Origin: CAJOLV01 sp045631885
GTDB lineage: Bacteria; Bacillota_I; Bacilli_A; RFN20; CAG-826
Reading direction: 5' to 3'
Assembly: GCA_045631885.1 (NCBI GenBank)
Contig: JAZQVN010000015.1
Span: 1-64,000 of the forward strand
DNA: 64,000 bases
Below the pieces are notes generated by a model. The model was not told the DNA's origin, did not search any database, and saw nothing but the letters and a program-made list of their open reading frames with translations. Within the stretch, counting starts at the first letter, position 1. Each line of letters begins with the position of its first letter. The position numbers were made by a program, and so were the translations under genes. Below, piece by piece: positions 34,988-44,173 of this stretch.

Positions 34988-37900
34988 TTACTTGTTCTTT
35001 CTTAACTCTTCGATTAACTTGTATTCGTCTAATGGTTTATAGAAGTGATAACCTTGACAGTTGCATCTCTTATCCATGTCTCTTAATAAAACGTATTGGT
35101 CAGAGTTTTCAACACCGACGAATGTAATCTTTAAGTCATGTTCTTGAGATAACTTGTCTAAGGAAGTAATTTCCGCTAAATGCTTTGGATTAACTTCGAT
35201 ATCACCAACTAAAGAACGGCCAATCTTGATTTCGGTAAATCCTAATGATTTAACTTGTTCTAATGATAAGTATTCACCAGAATATTGGTCGACAATCAAA
35301 GCAATATGGTGATTTAAGATACCTCTAGCGATACCTTTAAATTGATCCATGTGAGAATAGATTTCTTTTTCCGTAATTTCAAATCCTAAGAAGTCTCTTG
35401 GTAAATGATAATTATTGAATAAGTCGAAGATACTTTGGAAGAAACCGGGATCATCGAAATATGAGAAGTCTGTGTTCATTGTTAAACGAGTGAAACCAAA
35501 GACTTTAAAGATGGTTAAACCATGTTGTTGATATAATTCACCTATGTAATTAATTAAGGCGTTAGAAATGAGAGAGATCTTGCCGTTTTTCGCGGCGACT
35601 TTGATTAACTCGTCGGCATTAAAGACACTATTACGATAGTTATCGGAAAGACGGATAAGAATTTCAGCGCCATAGATTGATTTATCATTAGCCCTCACCA
35701 TTGGTTGAAGAGCAACGGAGAATGTTTTATTACCGAATTGTTCTTCGATGACGGATAACATAAATTCATTTCTACTCGCGCTTCTGACATAGTCGCTGTC
35801 TGGGAAGTCAATCTTATCTTCATTGATAACAAAGTCCATACTGTTGAAGTGACGTAAGGTGTATTTTAAGAAGTCTTCCGCGTTCGCATATTGTTGAGGG
35901 AAGGAGTATGGGAGATATGTTCCTTTGAAGGAATAATTTACCCCATTATATTGATAATACTTCTTACTGACGTCATAGATCTTTTCAATGAAGTTAACAA
36001 TATCGATTTGACCAGTTTCTGGTAATAAAATCGCTATTGATTCCGGGCTAAAATAGAAGATATTCGCATTTTGTTGACGAATTCCTTTGATTTCTTTAAT
36101 GAATTGTCTAACTAAATATAAATAACCTTCAGAGCCAGCTTCTGCGAGAATCGCATCGTGGTTATCGATACGTAAAACTAATAAGTATCCTCTCGCGTTA
36201 ACTGTGTATAAATTTTCAATTGCTAACTTTAATGAATAATAGGAATTGATGAGCAAGTCGTTATCAAAACGGTTCGTGGTTTCTTCGCCTTTTTGTAAAC
36301 GACGGACAAACATTCTGATTAACTTTTGTTTAGAATCATTTAACGTTAAAGCGGTCTCAAACATGTCGTGCGCGGTCTCACTAATCATCTTCTTATTTGT
36401 CTTAAGAGGGCAATTTTGACAAACGCCATCTAAGCCATATAACGCTTTAAAACATTTCTCTCCAACTTTGGCTTTTGGGAAGAACGCATTAAAGTGTTGA
36501 GAGAAGCTCGTTAAGTCATATGTATTACGATCAATACGATATAAAGCGTAGTTACTTGTCATCATCACGCTATTGATTTCGCGATACGCTTCACTAATCT
36601 TTGAGGCATCATCAGAAAGCATGAAGAAGTCACCAATACGATAAGAAAGGATGAACATCGCTTCTCTGATATATGAGTCGATGAATAAGTCTTTATTCTT
36701 GTTGAAGAAATAGATGACTGCGACGACGTTTCCTTGGTTATGGACTAAATAATAGAAACCACCAGAAACGTTAATCTTATCGAGGAATTTCGCTAACTTA
36801 TAACCCGCGTGTTTTCTGCTTGCGAAATAGCAGGAATCATCTGGGTCTTTTGTTTCTTCCATCGCTAAGACGAAGTTCTTATCAATCATCGCGCCTTCTT
36901 TAAAGACTTCTTCTTTATCTTTTGAGATATAAAGTAAGGAATAATAAGAATCATTAACATCATCTAAAGTAATAACACCGCCAAAATCGATATCGAGATA
37001 GGTGATTAAATCTTTAAATGTATTTCTCATTGAATTCAAAGACGCTTCTCTTTCAGAAGAAGAAACTTTTAATTCCGGTAATTGTCCTAAAATACGGGAC
37101 ATGTTATTTAAGTTCAAAGAATTTTGTAAGATTAAGTTTTCTGATAAGGCTGTTAAACGATTTGGTAAATAAAGGTTCATTAATTGGCCTTGTCTTTTCG
37201 CGTACTGTAAATCTGGGAATAATTCATCGATGTTACTATATGGATAACAGACAATAGAGAATCTCGCGTTTATTGTAGATAAACCATCGAATGTCTTCTT
37301 CGCGATTGATAAATCTTTCATCGCCGCGGTTAATCTTTCTTGAATATGAGAGAAAGAATTAATTCTTGGTAAGAAAACATAAAAACCAGTTTGGTTGTCA
37401 TTTGGAATAAATAAGATATTTGGATATTCTTCAAAATTAAGCGTTAATGTTGAAATAATGCGTTTAGATTCTTCTTCATTAATCGTATCTTCATCTAAAT
37501 CATAGAAGACTTCGATAATGACATTTCTAAAGTTTTGGGAACAATAAATTAAAGAACGAAGTTCACTTTTAAATGATTCCAAAGTAACTAATTTATCTTC
37601 TAAAGAGATGTAGTTAAGTGGAATATAAGCTTTAGAAATATCATTAGATATCATCGTCGCATTAGAAACGATGGTATTAAAGTTATCTAAATCGGCGTTT
37701 AATTTATCAAATTCATCAATTCTGGTGTTGGTTGGGAAGCTCGCTCTAGTTGGAATGTTGTTAGAGAAGTTTCTTAACATAATTGATGTTGTTTTATATA
37801 GACCATCAACATAAGTTTCTTTTAAACGGAAATAAATGATGATTGAAATAACGCCATACGCTAAAGATAAAACGAGAACATAAATTCCTGCGATTGTTAA

Positions 37901-38041
37901 AAATATATCGTTTCCTGTGGAGATATGAAGGTAGCCAAAAATGACAAATCCCACGAGGATAAGGATAAGAGCCACTCCTGGAATTAAGAAAGAGAGGAAG
38001 AAGCTCGCGGACATTGAGATTTTTTTATTCTTTTTTGCCAT
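34988..38041 (-). CDS. Membrane-anchored degenerate GGDEF-EAL protein
   Basis: A 1017-aa protein from the ATG at 38041, which has GGGAG upstream. Two hydrophobic helices occupy residues about 10-70. The middle contains poorly conserved sensor and GGDEF-like segments, where the GGDEF position reads SPESI, so no cyclase activity is expected. The C-terminal 250 residues are an EAL domain with changes: EIL for EAL, FEITEKE kept, DQYSGE in place of DDFG, IKIGRS kept and CQGYHFYKP kept. It is probably a c-di-GMP receptor or inactive regulator rather than an enzyme. It is the last gene of the operon, 4 bp after the nucleosidase-like gene. Confidence 0.82.
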   Translation of the reverse strand: MAKKNKKISMSASFFLSFLIPGVALILILVGFVIFGYLHISTGNDIFLTIAGIYVLVLSLAYGVISIIIYFRLKETYVDGLYKTTSIMLRNFSNNIPTRASFPTNTRIDEFDKLNADLDNFNTIVSNATMISNDISKAYIPLNYISLEDKLVTLESFKSELRSLIYCSQNFRNVIIEVFYDLDEDTINEEESKRIISTLTLNFEEYPNILFIPNDNQTGFYVFLPRINSFSHIQERLTAAMKDLSIAKKTFDGLSTINARFSIVCYPYSNIDELFPDLQYAKRQGQLMNLYLPNRLTALSENLILQNSLNLNNMSRILGQLPELKVSSSEREASLNSMRNTFKDLITYLDIDFGGVITLDDVNDSYYSLLYISKDKEEVFKEGAMIDKNFVLAMEETKDPDDSCYFASRKHAGYKLAKFLDKINVSGGFYYLVHNQGNVVAVIYFFNKNKDLFIDSYIREAMFILSYRIGDFFMLSDDASKISEAYREINSVMMTSNYALYRIDRNTYDLTSFSQHFNAFFPKAKVGEKCFKALYGLDGVCQNCPLKTNKKMISETAHDMFETALTLNDSKQKLIRMFVRRLQKGEETTNRFDNDLLINSYYSLKLAIENLYTVNARGYLLVLRIDNHDAILAEAGSEGYLYLVRQFIKEIKGIRQQNANIFYFSPESIAILLPETGQIDIVNFIEKIYDVSKKYYQYNGVNYSFKGTYLPYSFPQQYANAEDFLKYTLRHFNSMDFVINEDKIDFPDSDYVRSASRNEFMLSVIEEQFGNKTFSVALQPMVRANDKSIYGAEILIRLSDNYRNSVFNADELIKVAAKNGKISLISNALINYIGELYQQHGLTIFKVFGFTRLTMNTDFSYFDDPGFFQSIFDLFNNYHLPRDFLGFEITEKEIYSHMDQFKGIARGILNHHIALIVDQYSGEYLSLEQVKSLGFTEIKIGRSLVGDIEVNPKHLAEITSLDKLSQEHDLKITFVGVENSDQYVLLRDMDKRCNCQGYHFYKPLDEYKLIEELRKNK

Positions 38042-38045
38042 ACTC

Positions 38046-38780
38046 TTACTCCCTAATAATGTCATTACGACCAATATCACCGATACAGGTAACAATCGCT
38101 CTACCGACCGCGGAATATTGTTTTAAAACATTGATATAACTATCCGCGTTAGATGGTTGGTCAATTTGATATTCGACAACTTTCACCGCGATAACCGGAA
38201 TCGAGTGAATTGTCGCCGCTAAGAAGGCTCCACCACTTGTGCAATCGAAAACGACATTAGTCTTATGTCCTAAGACATAATCGTTCATGATAAGCGGCAT
38301 AATCTTATTAGTTTTATCTAAAATACCATTCGCTGAAATATATGTCGCGACTTCGTATCTTGAGAAGCTTCTCTTTTCAAGTGCCGCGGAAATATAACCG
38401 ATAACTTCATCTTGAGATTCTAATGATCTTGGTAAATGAGGTAATTGACCTAATTTCACATTAGCCTCTTTAACTTGGTCAACATCCCCTAAAATAACTC
38501 TACGAGAAATAACAATATCTCCTGGAAGAGTGTCTTTAGAATAAGAGACACATTTACCAACGACAAAGACTAACACGACGAAGTATTTTTGAATAATGTA
38601 ATTAGTCACTAAAGAAGAAAGGTAAGAGGTGTATAAATCGTAAACTAAAGCAACTTCTTGGTTGAAGATGGAACCGTATTCCACTTTCACAAAACCAAAA
38701 ATCGTATCATCTTTACGGTTAGTCATGACACTTTCGTAATACAAGATGTCATCGTGTTTGGATCCGAGAATTAAGATCAT
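38046..38780 (-). CDS. Nucleosidase-like protein (PNP/UDP phosphorylase superfamily)
   Basis: A 244-aa protein whose start (ILILGSKHDDILYYESVM), CTSGGAFLAATIHSIPVIAVKVVEYQ near residues 180-205 and overall length resemble 5'-methylthioadenosine/S-adenosylhomocysteine nucleosidases. The usual late S-D catalytic motif is not clear: the site reads VVEYQ and an Asp follows two residues later. It may be a divergent nucleosidase or a nucleotide-binding relative. It overlaps the EAL gene by 4 bp and is followed at 4 bp by the degenerate GGDEF-EAL gene, so it is placed squarely within the c-di-GMP part of the operon. Function uncertain. Confidence 0.6.
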   Translation of the reverse strand: MILILGSKHDDILYYESVMTNRKDDTIFGFVKVEYGSIFNQEVALVYDLYTSYLSSLVTNYIIQKYFVVLVFVVGKCVSYSKDTLPGDIVISRRVILGDVDQVKEANVKLGQLPHLPRSLESQDEVIGYISAALEKRSFSRYEVATYISANGILDKTNKIMPLIMNDYVLGHKTNVVFDCTSGGAFLAATIHSIPVIAVKVVEYQIDQPSNADSYINVLKQYSAVGRAIVTCIGDIGRNDIIRE

Positions 38781-40327
38781 TTTTCACCAGTCTCCTTTCT
38801 TTCAAATTGGTTACTGATAAGGAATTTTTCATATTCTTTATATGGCAAAGCCTGCGAATAGTAGAACCCTTGAATCGTATTACATTTTAATTTTCTTAAG
38901 ATATCGACTTGTTCTTTGTTATCGACACCTTCAGCGATAACTTCTAGGTCGTTAGCGAGACATAATTCGATTAAGAATTTAACAATCGCTCTACTCTTTA
39001 AGTCAGTGACGATATCATCGATAAATGATTTATCAATCTTAACCGCGTCAAAAGGAATCTTTCTTAAGTTACCGATATTAGAGAAGCCAACACCGAAGTC
39101 ATCCATTAAAACCCTGATACCTCTTTCTCTTAATTTCTTAATAATAGAAATAGAGGTAAAGGCATTCGCTCTACTCGTCGCTTCAGTAATTTCAATTTCA
39201 ATAAATGAAGGGTTGATATGATATGTATCTAAGATTTCCATGATGGAATTCAAGAATTCTGAAGAATAGAACTCATATAATGAGAAATTAATAGAAACTG
39301 GAATAATTCTTCTACCTTTTCTCTTCGCTTCGTTTAAGTCTTCACAAACTCGTTTAAAAACGAATGTATCGATTTCGTGAATTAAACCTGCGGTTTCAAC
39401 GATTGGAATAAATTTAGAAGGAGGTAATAAACCATGTTTCTTACTATCCCATCTAACTAAAGCTTCCGCGGAAATAAATCTACGGCTTTGTAAATTGAAT
39501 TTTGGTTGATAGAAAACAACGAATTCGTTATTCTCTAACGCTTGAGTAATTTCATCGATATCTTCTTTGGAAGATCTTCTTCTGAATGATTCGTGATAAT
39601 AAGTTAAAGTTTCGAAGTTTCTTTCAGAAACGTTTCTTGCGATACCAGCGTTTTCAATCGCCTCTAATAATGGGAGATCATCTCTCATTTCCGCGACACC
39701 AAAGAATGGTTGAACATAAATATGAATTTGATGTTTTTCTGCGATTTGGAAAATATTAGAGGAAATCTCATCGACTAATTTTCTAATATCGTGTTCATCA
39801 TCAGTAAAGACATAAAGAAGGAACGCTCCACGATTGAAACAAGCGACACGGTCACTTCTTCTTCTCCTCTTCTTTTTATCAGTGTAATGGAGAATTTCTT
39901 TTAAATAAGAAGCGATTCTCGCATTTAATAATGTAATCGAGTCATCTCTATTCGCGTTCTGCATTGTCACTAAGTTTGCCGCGGTTAAGGCGATGACATA
40001 TTGTTTCTTTTTATTTAAACGTCTATTTTTCTTTAAAGCGAAAACTCTCGCAGAGAAAGCAGGAATACCAAAGAACGCGGTATTCTCACCTAAGTTATAT
40101 AAGTTTTCACTTCTTAATGATTTAATTGATGTTGCGATGGATAAATATCTTGAGAAGAAATAGACATACAAGATAGATGTTCCAGGAATTAAGCTTAATA
40201 AAATAAAGTTAATGAAAATTGGCACATCAAGGCCAAGGGCTAAAATCAAAATCAAAGCGACAAAGCTAGAAACGAAAATCGCACCTGAAATAATTGATAA
40301 TATCAAATACACTCTTTTGTTTGGCAT
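38777..40327 (-). CDS. EAL-domain cyclic-di-GMP phosphodiesterase
   Basis: A 516-aa protein with two N-terminal membrane helices (residues about 5-65), a linker resembling a degenerate GGDEF domain, and a complete EAL domain from about residue 255. Catalytic motifs are EALVRW, NFSLYEF, IEITEAT, DDFGVGFSN, IDKSFI, EGVDNKEQ and QGFYYSQAL. It should hydrolyse c-di-GMP to pGpG. It overlaps the signal peptidase gene by 1 bp, which suggests that matrix-protein export and c-di-GMP turnover are expressed together. The start codon sits at the TAATG-type junction. Confidence 0.92.
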   Translation of the reverse strand: MPNKRVYLILSIISGAIFVSSFVALILILALGLDVPIFINFILLSLIPGTSILYVYFFSRYLSIATSIKSLRSENLYNLGENTAFFGIPAFSARVFALKKNRRLNKKKQYVIALTAANLVTMQNANRDDSITLLNARIASYLKEILHYTDKKKRRRRSDRVACFNRGAFLLYVFTDDEHDIRKLVDEISSNIFQIAEKHQIHIYVQPFFGVAEMRDDLPLLEAIENAGIARNVSERNFETLTYYHESFRRRSSKEDIDEITQALENNEFVVFYQPKFNLQSRRFISAEALVRWDSKKHGLLPPSKFIPIVETAGLIHEIDTFVFKRVCEDLNEAKRKGRRIIPVSINFSLYEFYSSEFLNSIMEILDTYHINPSFIEIEITEATSRANAFTSISIIKKLRERGIRVLMDDFGVGFSNIGNLRKIPFDAVKIDKSFIDDIVTDLKSRAIVKFLIELCLANDLEVIAEGVDNKEQVDILRKLKCNTIQGFYYSQALPYKEYEKFLISNQFERKETGEK

Positions 40328-41262
40328 TATTTCTTTCCTTTCCGATTCATCATCTCTTCTAACATCTCGCGTTTTAATCTCTCTTTATCCGCTTCGCTGA
40401 GTCCATCTAAAGAGCCACCAGAGGAACCACTTGAATTTCCTCCATTACTATTATTATCACTCGTTGATGAATTTTCTTCATCAGGTTCTTTAATAGCTTT
40501 GAAAATATCTAAGACACTGGTGATAACTAAATAGAAGGCTGGGACTAATAAAAATACTAACAAACCCCATGGAGAAGAAATAAACCCAAAGAAGCCACCT
40601 AAGACATTACTTTTGATTTTAACAACCCCTAATAGCTCTTTTTCTGTAAAGGCTTGGTATTGACCAAATTGGGATTGGTGTTCACTGGCTCTATTGATAC
40701 CAGCGACGATGAAGATGTATCTTCCGCTTCCTTCTTCTTTTTCTGGGTGATATTGAATTTCTTGAAGTCTGTGGGTAATGACTTGATTGATATTCATCGT
40801 TCTTTCATAGTAATCATGATTTTGTGGAGCGTCCGCTTGTCCGGAATAGCAATCCATAAATGTCATATCAATCTTATTACCTTGTAAATAGGAATTATAA
40901 ATGTCCGCTGGATTATCTTTATGGGTGATAATCGCAATACCAATTGGATAAGAATCGCTTTCATCAGTGACATTGACCATGGAGTCTGTTTGAATCACGA
41001 AACTACCATAGTTATAAGTGAATGTATGACCATAATTCTTATCTTTATCAATCATGCCCATTACTTGGCCGATAGCGACGAAAAGGAAAAGCGCGGTGAA
41101 AAGACCAGTGATTGTCCATTCAAGAATAATACGAACTTTGCTCTTCTTTTTCTTTTTTGGTTCTTCACTAGTTGGTTTAACTTCTTGGGCTACTTCGGTT
41201 TCTTGACCGCTTAATCCAGGAACTTCTTCACTAACGACTTCTTTTTCTTCTTCTAACATCAT
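40327..41262 (-). CDS. sipW: SipW-type signal peptidase I
   Basis: A 311-aa membrane peptidase of the Ser-His (ER/SipW) type that would remove signal peptides of the TasA-like proteins encoded upstream. An acidic/Lys-rich cytosolic N-terminus is followed by a helix (residues 45-68), the catalytic Ser in IQTDSMV (Ser94), the His in VITHRL (His164) and the closing helix GFISSPWGLLVFLLVP. About 50 residues are inserted between Ser and His compared with short SipW forms. The C-terminus is Ser/Gly/Asn-rich, then helical and basic. It overlaps the 969-aa protein gene by 4 bp. Assignment comes from motif order and genomic partners. Confidence 0.82.
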   Translation of the reverse strand: MMLEEEKEVVSEEVPGLSGQETEVAQEVKPTSEEPKKKKKSKVRIILEWTITGLFTALFLFVAIGQVMGMIDKDKNYGHTFTYNYGSFVIQTDSMVNVTDESDSYPIGIAIITHKDNPADIYNSYLQGNKIDMTFMDCYSGQADAPQNHDYYERTMNINQVITHRLQEIQYHPEKEEGSGRYIFIVAGINRASEHQSQFGQYQAFTEKELLGVVKIKSNVLGGFFGFISSPWGLLVFLLVPAFYLVITSVLDIFKAIKEPDEENSSTSDNNSNGGNSSGSSGGSLDGLSEADKERLKREMLEEMMNRKGKK

Positions 41263-44168
41263 AATTTCACTACTTTACCACCAAATTGTTTTTTGATTTG
41301 ATTTGCTTCGTTAAAATCATCGAATATATGAGCGTCATGTTTGGAATGAGAGTAATTTTCATTACCGACATAATATCCCATATTGGTTTTAACGATAAAT
41401 TTACCAGGTATCTTTTCTAATACTTCTTCCTCTTCTTGAGGAACTGGCTCTTGAACTGGTTTTTTCTTTCTACCAGCGCCTGAACGAGCGCCACCCCAAT
41501 TCTTCTTATTCGCGGATTCAGATTCTTCTACATCCGCTTTCTTTTTACGACCAGCGCCTGCGCGGGAACCACCCCAATTCTTTCTAACAGGATGTTCTTC
41601 GTCTTGTTGATCGTTATCAGTTTCTTCGATTACTTTTTTCTTACGACCTGCACCAGCGCGAGATCCTCCCCAGGACTTCTTCACTGGTTCAGCGTTATCT
41701 TCTTCTGGTTGTTCTTCAGAAACTTCCTCTATTGGTTCTTCTATATCTTGAGGTTCTTCCTCTATTGGTTCTTCCTCGATTGGAGCCTCTTCGATAACTG
41801 GCTCTTCTTCAATTGGGGTTTCCTCAATAATCGGTTGTTCTTCTACTGGTTGAACCTCCTCGATGATAGGTTCTTGTTCTTCGACGACTTCTTCATTTAC
41901 AGGTTCTTCATCAGAAACTTTCTTCTTTCTACCCGCACCTGCACGAGAACCGCCCCAAGACTTCTTGACTGGTTGTTCTTCGTTAGATTCCTCTTGGGCC
42001 ACTTTCTTTTTACGGCCTGCGCCTGAACGTGCGCCACCCCATGATTTCTTCACAGGTTCGACTTCGTTATTTTCTTCAGCAGGAACTTCTTCAACTGGAG
42101 TTTCTTCTAGTTCTTGAGATTCTTCAACCGCTGGTTCTTCTTCGCTAACAACTTCTTCTTCAACAGGAGATTCTTCCGCAGGAATTTCTTCTTCTACTGG
42201 TGGAATATCTTCCGCTATTTCAGGTTGTTCTTCTTCATTATTTTCAATAATTGATGGGGTTTCTGCTGGAATTTCTTCGTTTTCTACAGGATTTTCGTCA
42301 ATTTGTTCTTCTTGAATTGCGTCTTCGATTAACGCTCTTCTCGCTGCCTCTAGTTCATCTTCATTAGAAGGTTCTTCTTGAGGAGCTTCTTCAACTTCTT
42401 CAGAAGGTTGCTCGTCAACGATTTCTTCAACTGGTGATTCTTCTTCCGTTAGAGACTCTTCGATGGTTTCAGGTTCTTCAACTTGAGCCTCTTCGACTGG
42501 GTGAACTTCTTCTTCGATAGGAGCTTCCTCTACTTGTTGAGGTTCTTCAACGGCAGGTTGTTCTTCCTCGACTGGAGCTTCTTGAACTTCTTCAACAGGG
42601 GTTTCTTCTACACCTTCCTCAACTGGTGATTCTTCTATTTCTTCGCTAACTTGTCCTTCTGAAATAGTTTCTTCAACCACTTCTTCTTGAGGTTGTTCTT
42701 CAGAGATTTCTTCCTCTTCAATTGGAAGTTCTTCGTTATATTCGGCTTCGTAATAATCATCAATAGTTGGGAGATCTTCTACCTCTGGTCTACTAACTGG
42801 AGATAATTCTTCAACTGGGTGATTAGATAAAGCTTCTTCGATGAGTTGTCTTCTAACATCATCAATTCTTCTTTCTTCAGCGAGTCGAATAGCTTCTTGT
42901 TCTCTAGCGATTCTTTCCGCTTCTTCTCTTTCTCTTTGAGCGATAATTGCTCTTGCTCTTTTATCAAATTCCGCTTTATCTTTTCTCTTGCGTTTTTCTA
43001 ACTTATCTAACGCGGCTTTTTCCACTTTACGGATATTCTTTTCTTCGATTTCTTCTTCGTAATATTCTTTCTCAATCTTAGTTGGGTGAGGTGGAATATC
43101 TTTCTTTAATTGAGAATCGAGATAATCTTGATATCCTTGGTCAATACGTAAAAATTCGATTGGACCTTTTAATAAGTCACCATAGATAAATTCCTCATCA
43201 TCAAGTGAGGTAAGTATTCTTGGTTTATATGTACGAGAAAATCCCTTCGTGGTGACGGATTTGCTCTTACCTTTTAAGGCTAAATAGTTTGTGAACATCA
43301 CTGTGTTGAGTTCATTTAATTCTTCATCAGTGAAAATAGAGGCATCTTCATCAATCTTGAAAGACACACCTAAATGGTCATATCTTTCTAAGAATTTATA
43401 TAAACGATAACAGTGGTTATATTTTGGGTTCTTTCTTAGGATGTTAGTCATGACGATTGGATTACGGACATCTCTTTCTGTCTTTAATTCCTTCATGAAC
43501 TTAGAACCATAAAAATACATAACGTATTCTCTAATCTTTAAAATACGTTCAACCGCTTTATTGGACATATCCGCGGCTTTCGTGTCGGATGGAGATTTGA
43601 CTTTGATCTTAGTTTCAATTTCAACTTCCGCGCCTTCCACCATCGCTTTGGTTTTATAATATAAAATTTCTTCATCGTGTAAGATGGAGAAGTTTTTGAC
43701 GAATTCATATCTCTTTTGAATGAATAAAACTAATCTTCTTACTAAAGTAGCAATAAATCTATTTTCATAAGTATGAATATCTTCTTCACTACCGATATTT
43801 AAGATTTTATTAGGAACGACGTCTCCGTCTTCTTTAACTTCTTTGATGTATTGGGTGTGGCTTGCTAAATGTTGAACAGATTCAGCACCTGTTTTTCTCG
43901 CTAATTCGACAGGGACAATATTTGTCACTGTTTTTGTAGTTTCTCTCGGATTAGCGATAATTTCACCTAAATCATAAATACAATCTTCAATCTCTTTAAT
44001 CCATGAGAAATCGAAGTTAGAGTTTTCTAATCGGTCAATTCTCATGTAAGAGTTTTTGCCACTAGAAAGAGACGCGAAAATCTCGGAGGCTCTTTTCTCC
44101 TTTTTAATGGAGTCCATCTTTCCGAGATATTTTTTAAATAACGCTGCGTTCTTTCTGTTATCGGCCAT
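41259..44168 (-). CDS. DUF2357/McrC-like protein with acidic repeats and five GGARSGAGRKK-type motifs
   Basis: A 969-aa protein. Residues 1 to about 350 resemble DUF2357, a family related to McrC, with TYENRFIATLVRRLV. A charged coiled-coil stretch spans residues about 360-450. Residues about 450-920 are low-complexity Glu/Pro/Val repeats interrupted by five basic motifs of the form K-K-S/N-W-G-G-A/S-R-S/A-G-A-G-R-K-K-K. A short C-terminal domain (KFIVKTNMGYYVG...) ends the chain. The basic motif resembles the GGxRxGAGRKKG element of phage terminase small subunits, which suggests DNA or RNA binding. The McrB-like ATPase gene lies 5 bp upstream. The architecture is unknown to me. Confidence 0.7.
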   Translation of the reverse strand: MADNRKNAALFKKYLGKMDSIKKEKRASEIFASLSSGKNSYMRIDRLENSNFDFSWIKEIEDCIYDLGEIIANPRETTKTVTNIVPVELARKTGAESVQHLASHTQYIKEVKEDGDVVPNKILNIGSEEDIHTYENRFIATLVRRLVLFIQKRYEFVKNFSILHDEEILYYKTKAMVEGAEVEIETKIKVKSPSDTKAADMSNKAVERILKIREYVMYFYGSKFMKELKTERDVRNPIVMTNILRKNPKYNHCYRLYKFLERYDHLGVSFKIDEDASIFTDEELNELNTVMFTNYLALKGKSKSVTTKGFSRTYKPRILTSLDDEEFIYGDLLKGPIEFLRIDQGYQDYLDSQLKKDIPPHPTKIEKEYYEEEIEEKNIRKVEKAALDKLEKRKRKDKAEFDKRARAIIAQREREEAERIAREQEAIRLAEERRIDDVRRQLIEEALSNHPVEELSPVSRPEVEDLPTIDDYYEAEYNEELPIEEEEISEEQPQEEVVEETISEGQVSEEIEESPVEEGVEETPVEEVQEAPVEEEQPAVEEPQQVEEAPIEEEVHPVEEAQVEEPETIEESLTEEESPVEEIVDEQPSEEVEEAPQEEPSNEDELEAARRALIEDAIQEEQIDENPVENEEIPAETPSIIENNEEEQPEIAEDIPPVEEEIPAEESPVEEEVVSEEEPAVEESQELEETPVEEVPAEENNEVEPVKKSWGGARSGAGRKKKVAQEESNEEQPVKKSWGGSRAGAGRKKKVSDEEPVNEEVVEEQEPIIEEVQPVEEQPIIEETPIEEEPVIEEAPIEEEPIEEEPQDIEEPIEEVSEEQPEEDNAEPVKKSWGGSRAGAGRKKKVIEETDNDQQDEEHPVRKNWGGSRAGAGRKKKADVEESESANKKNWGGARSGAGRKKKPVQEPVPQEEEEVLEKIPGKFIVKTNMGYYVGNENYSHSKHDAHIFDDFNEANQIKKQFGGKVVKL

Positions 44169-44173
44169 AAATA

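Noticed and set aside
41450..42060. Regular DNA repeats resembling a CRISPR array
   Set aside because: The repeats are in frame and encode the GGARSGAGRKK motifs. Spacing is irregular and the spacers are coding.
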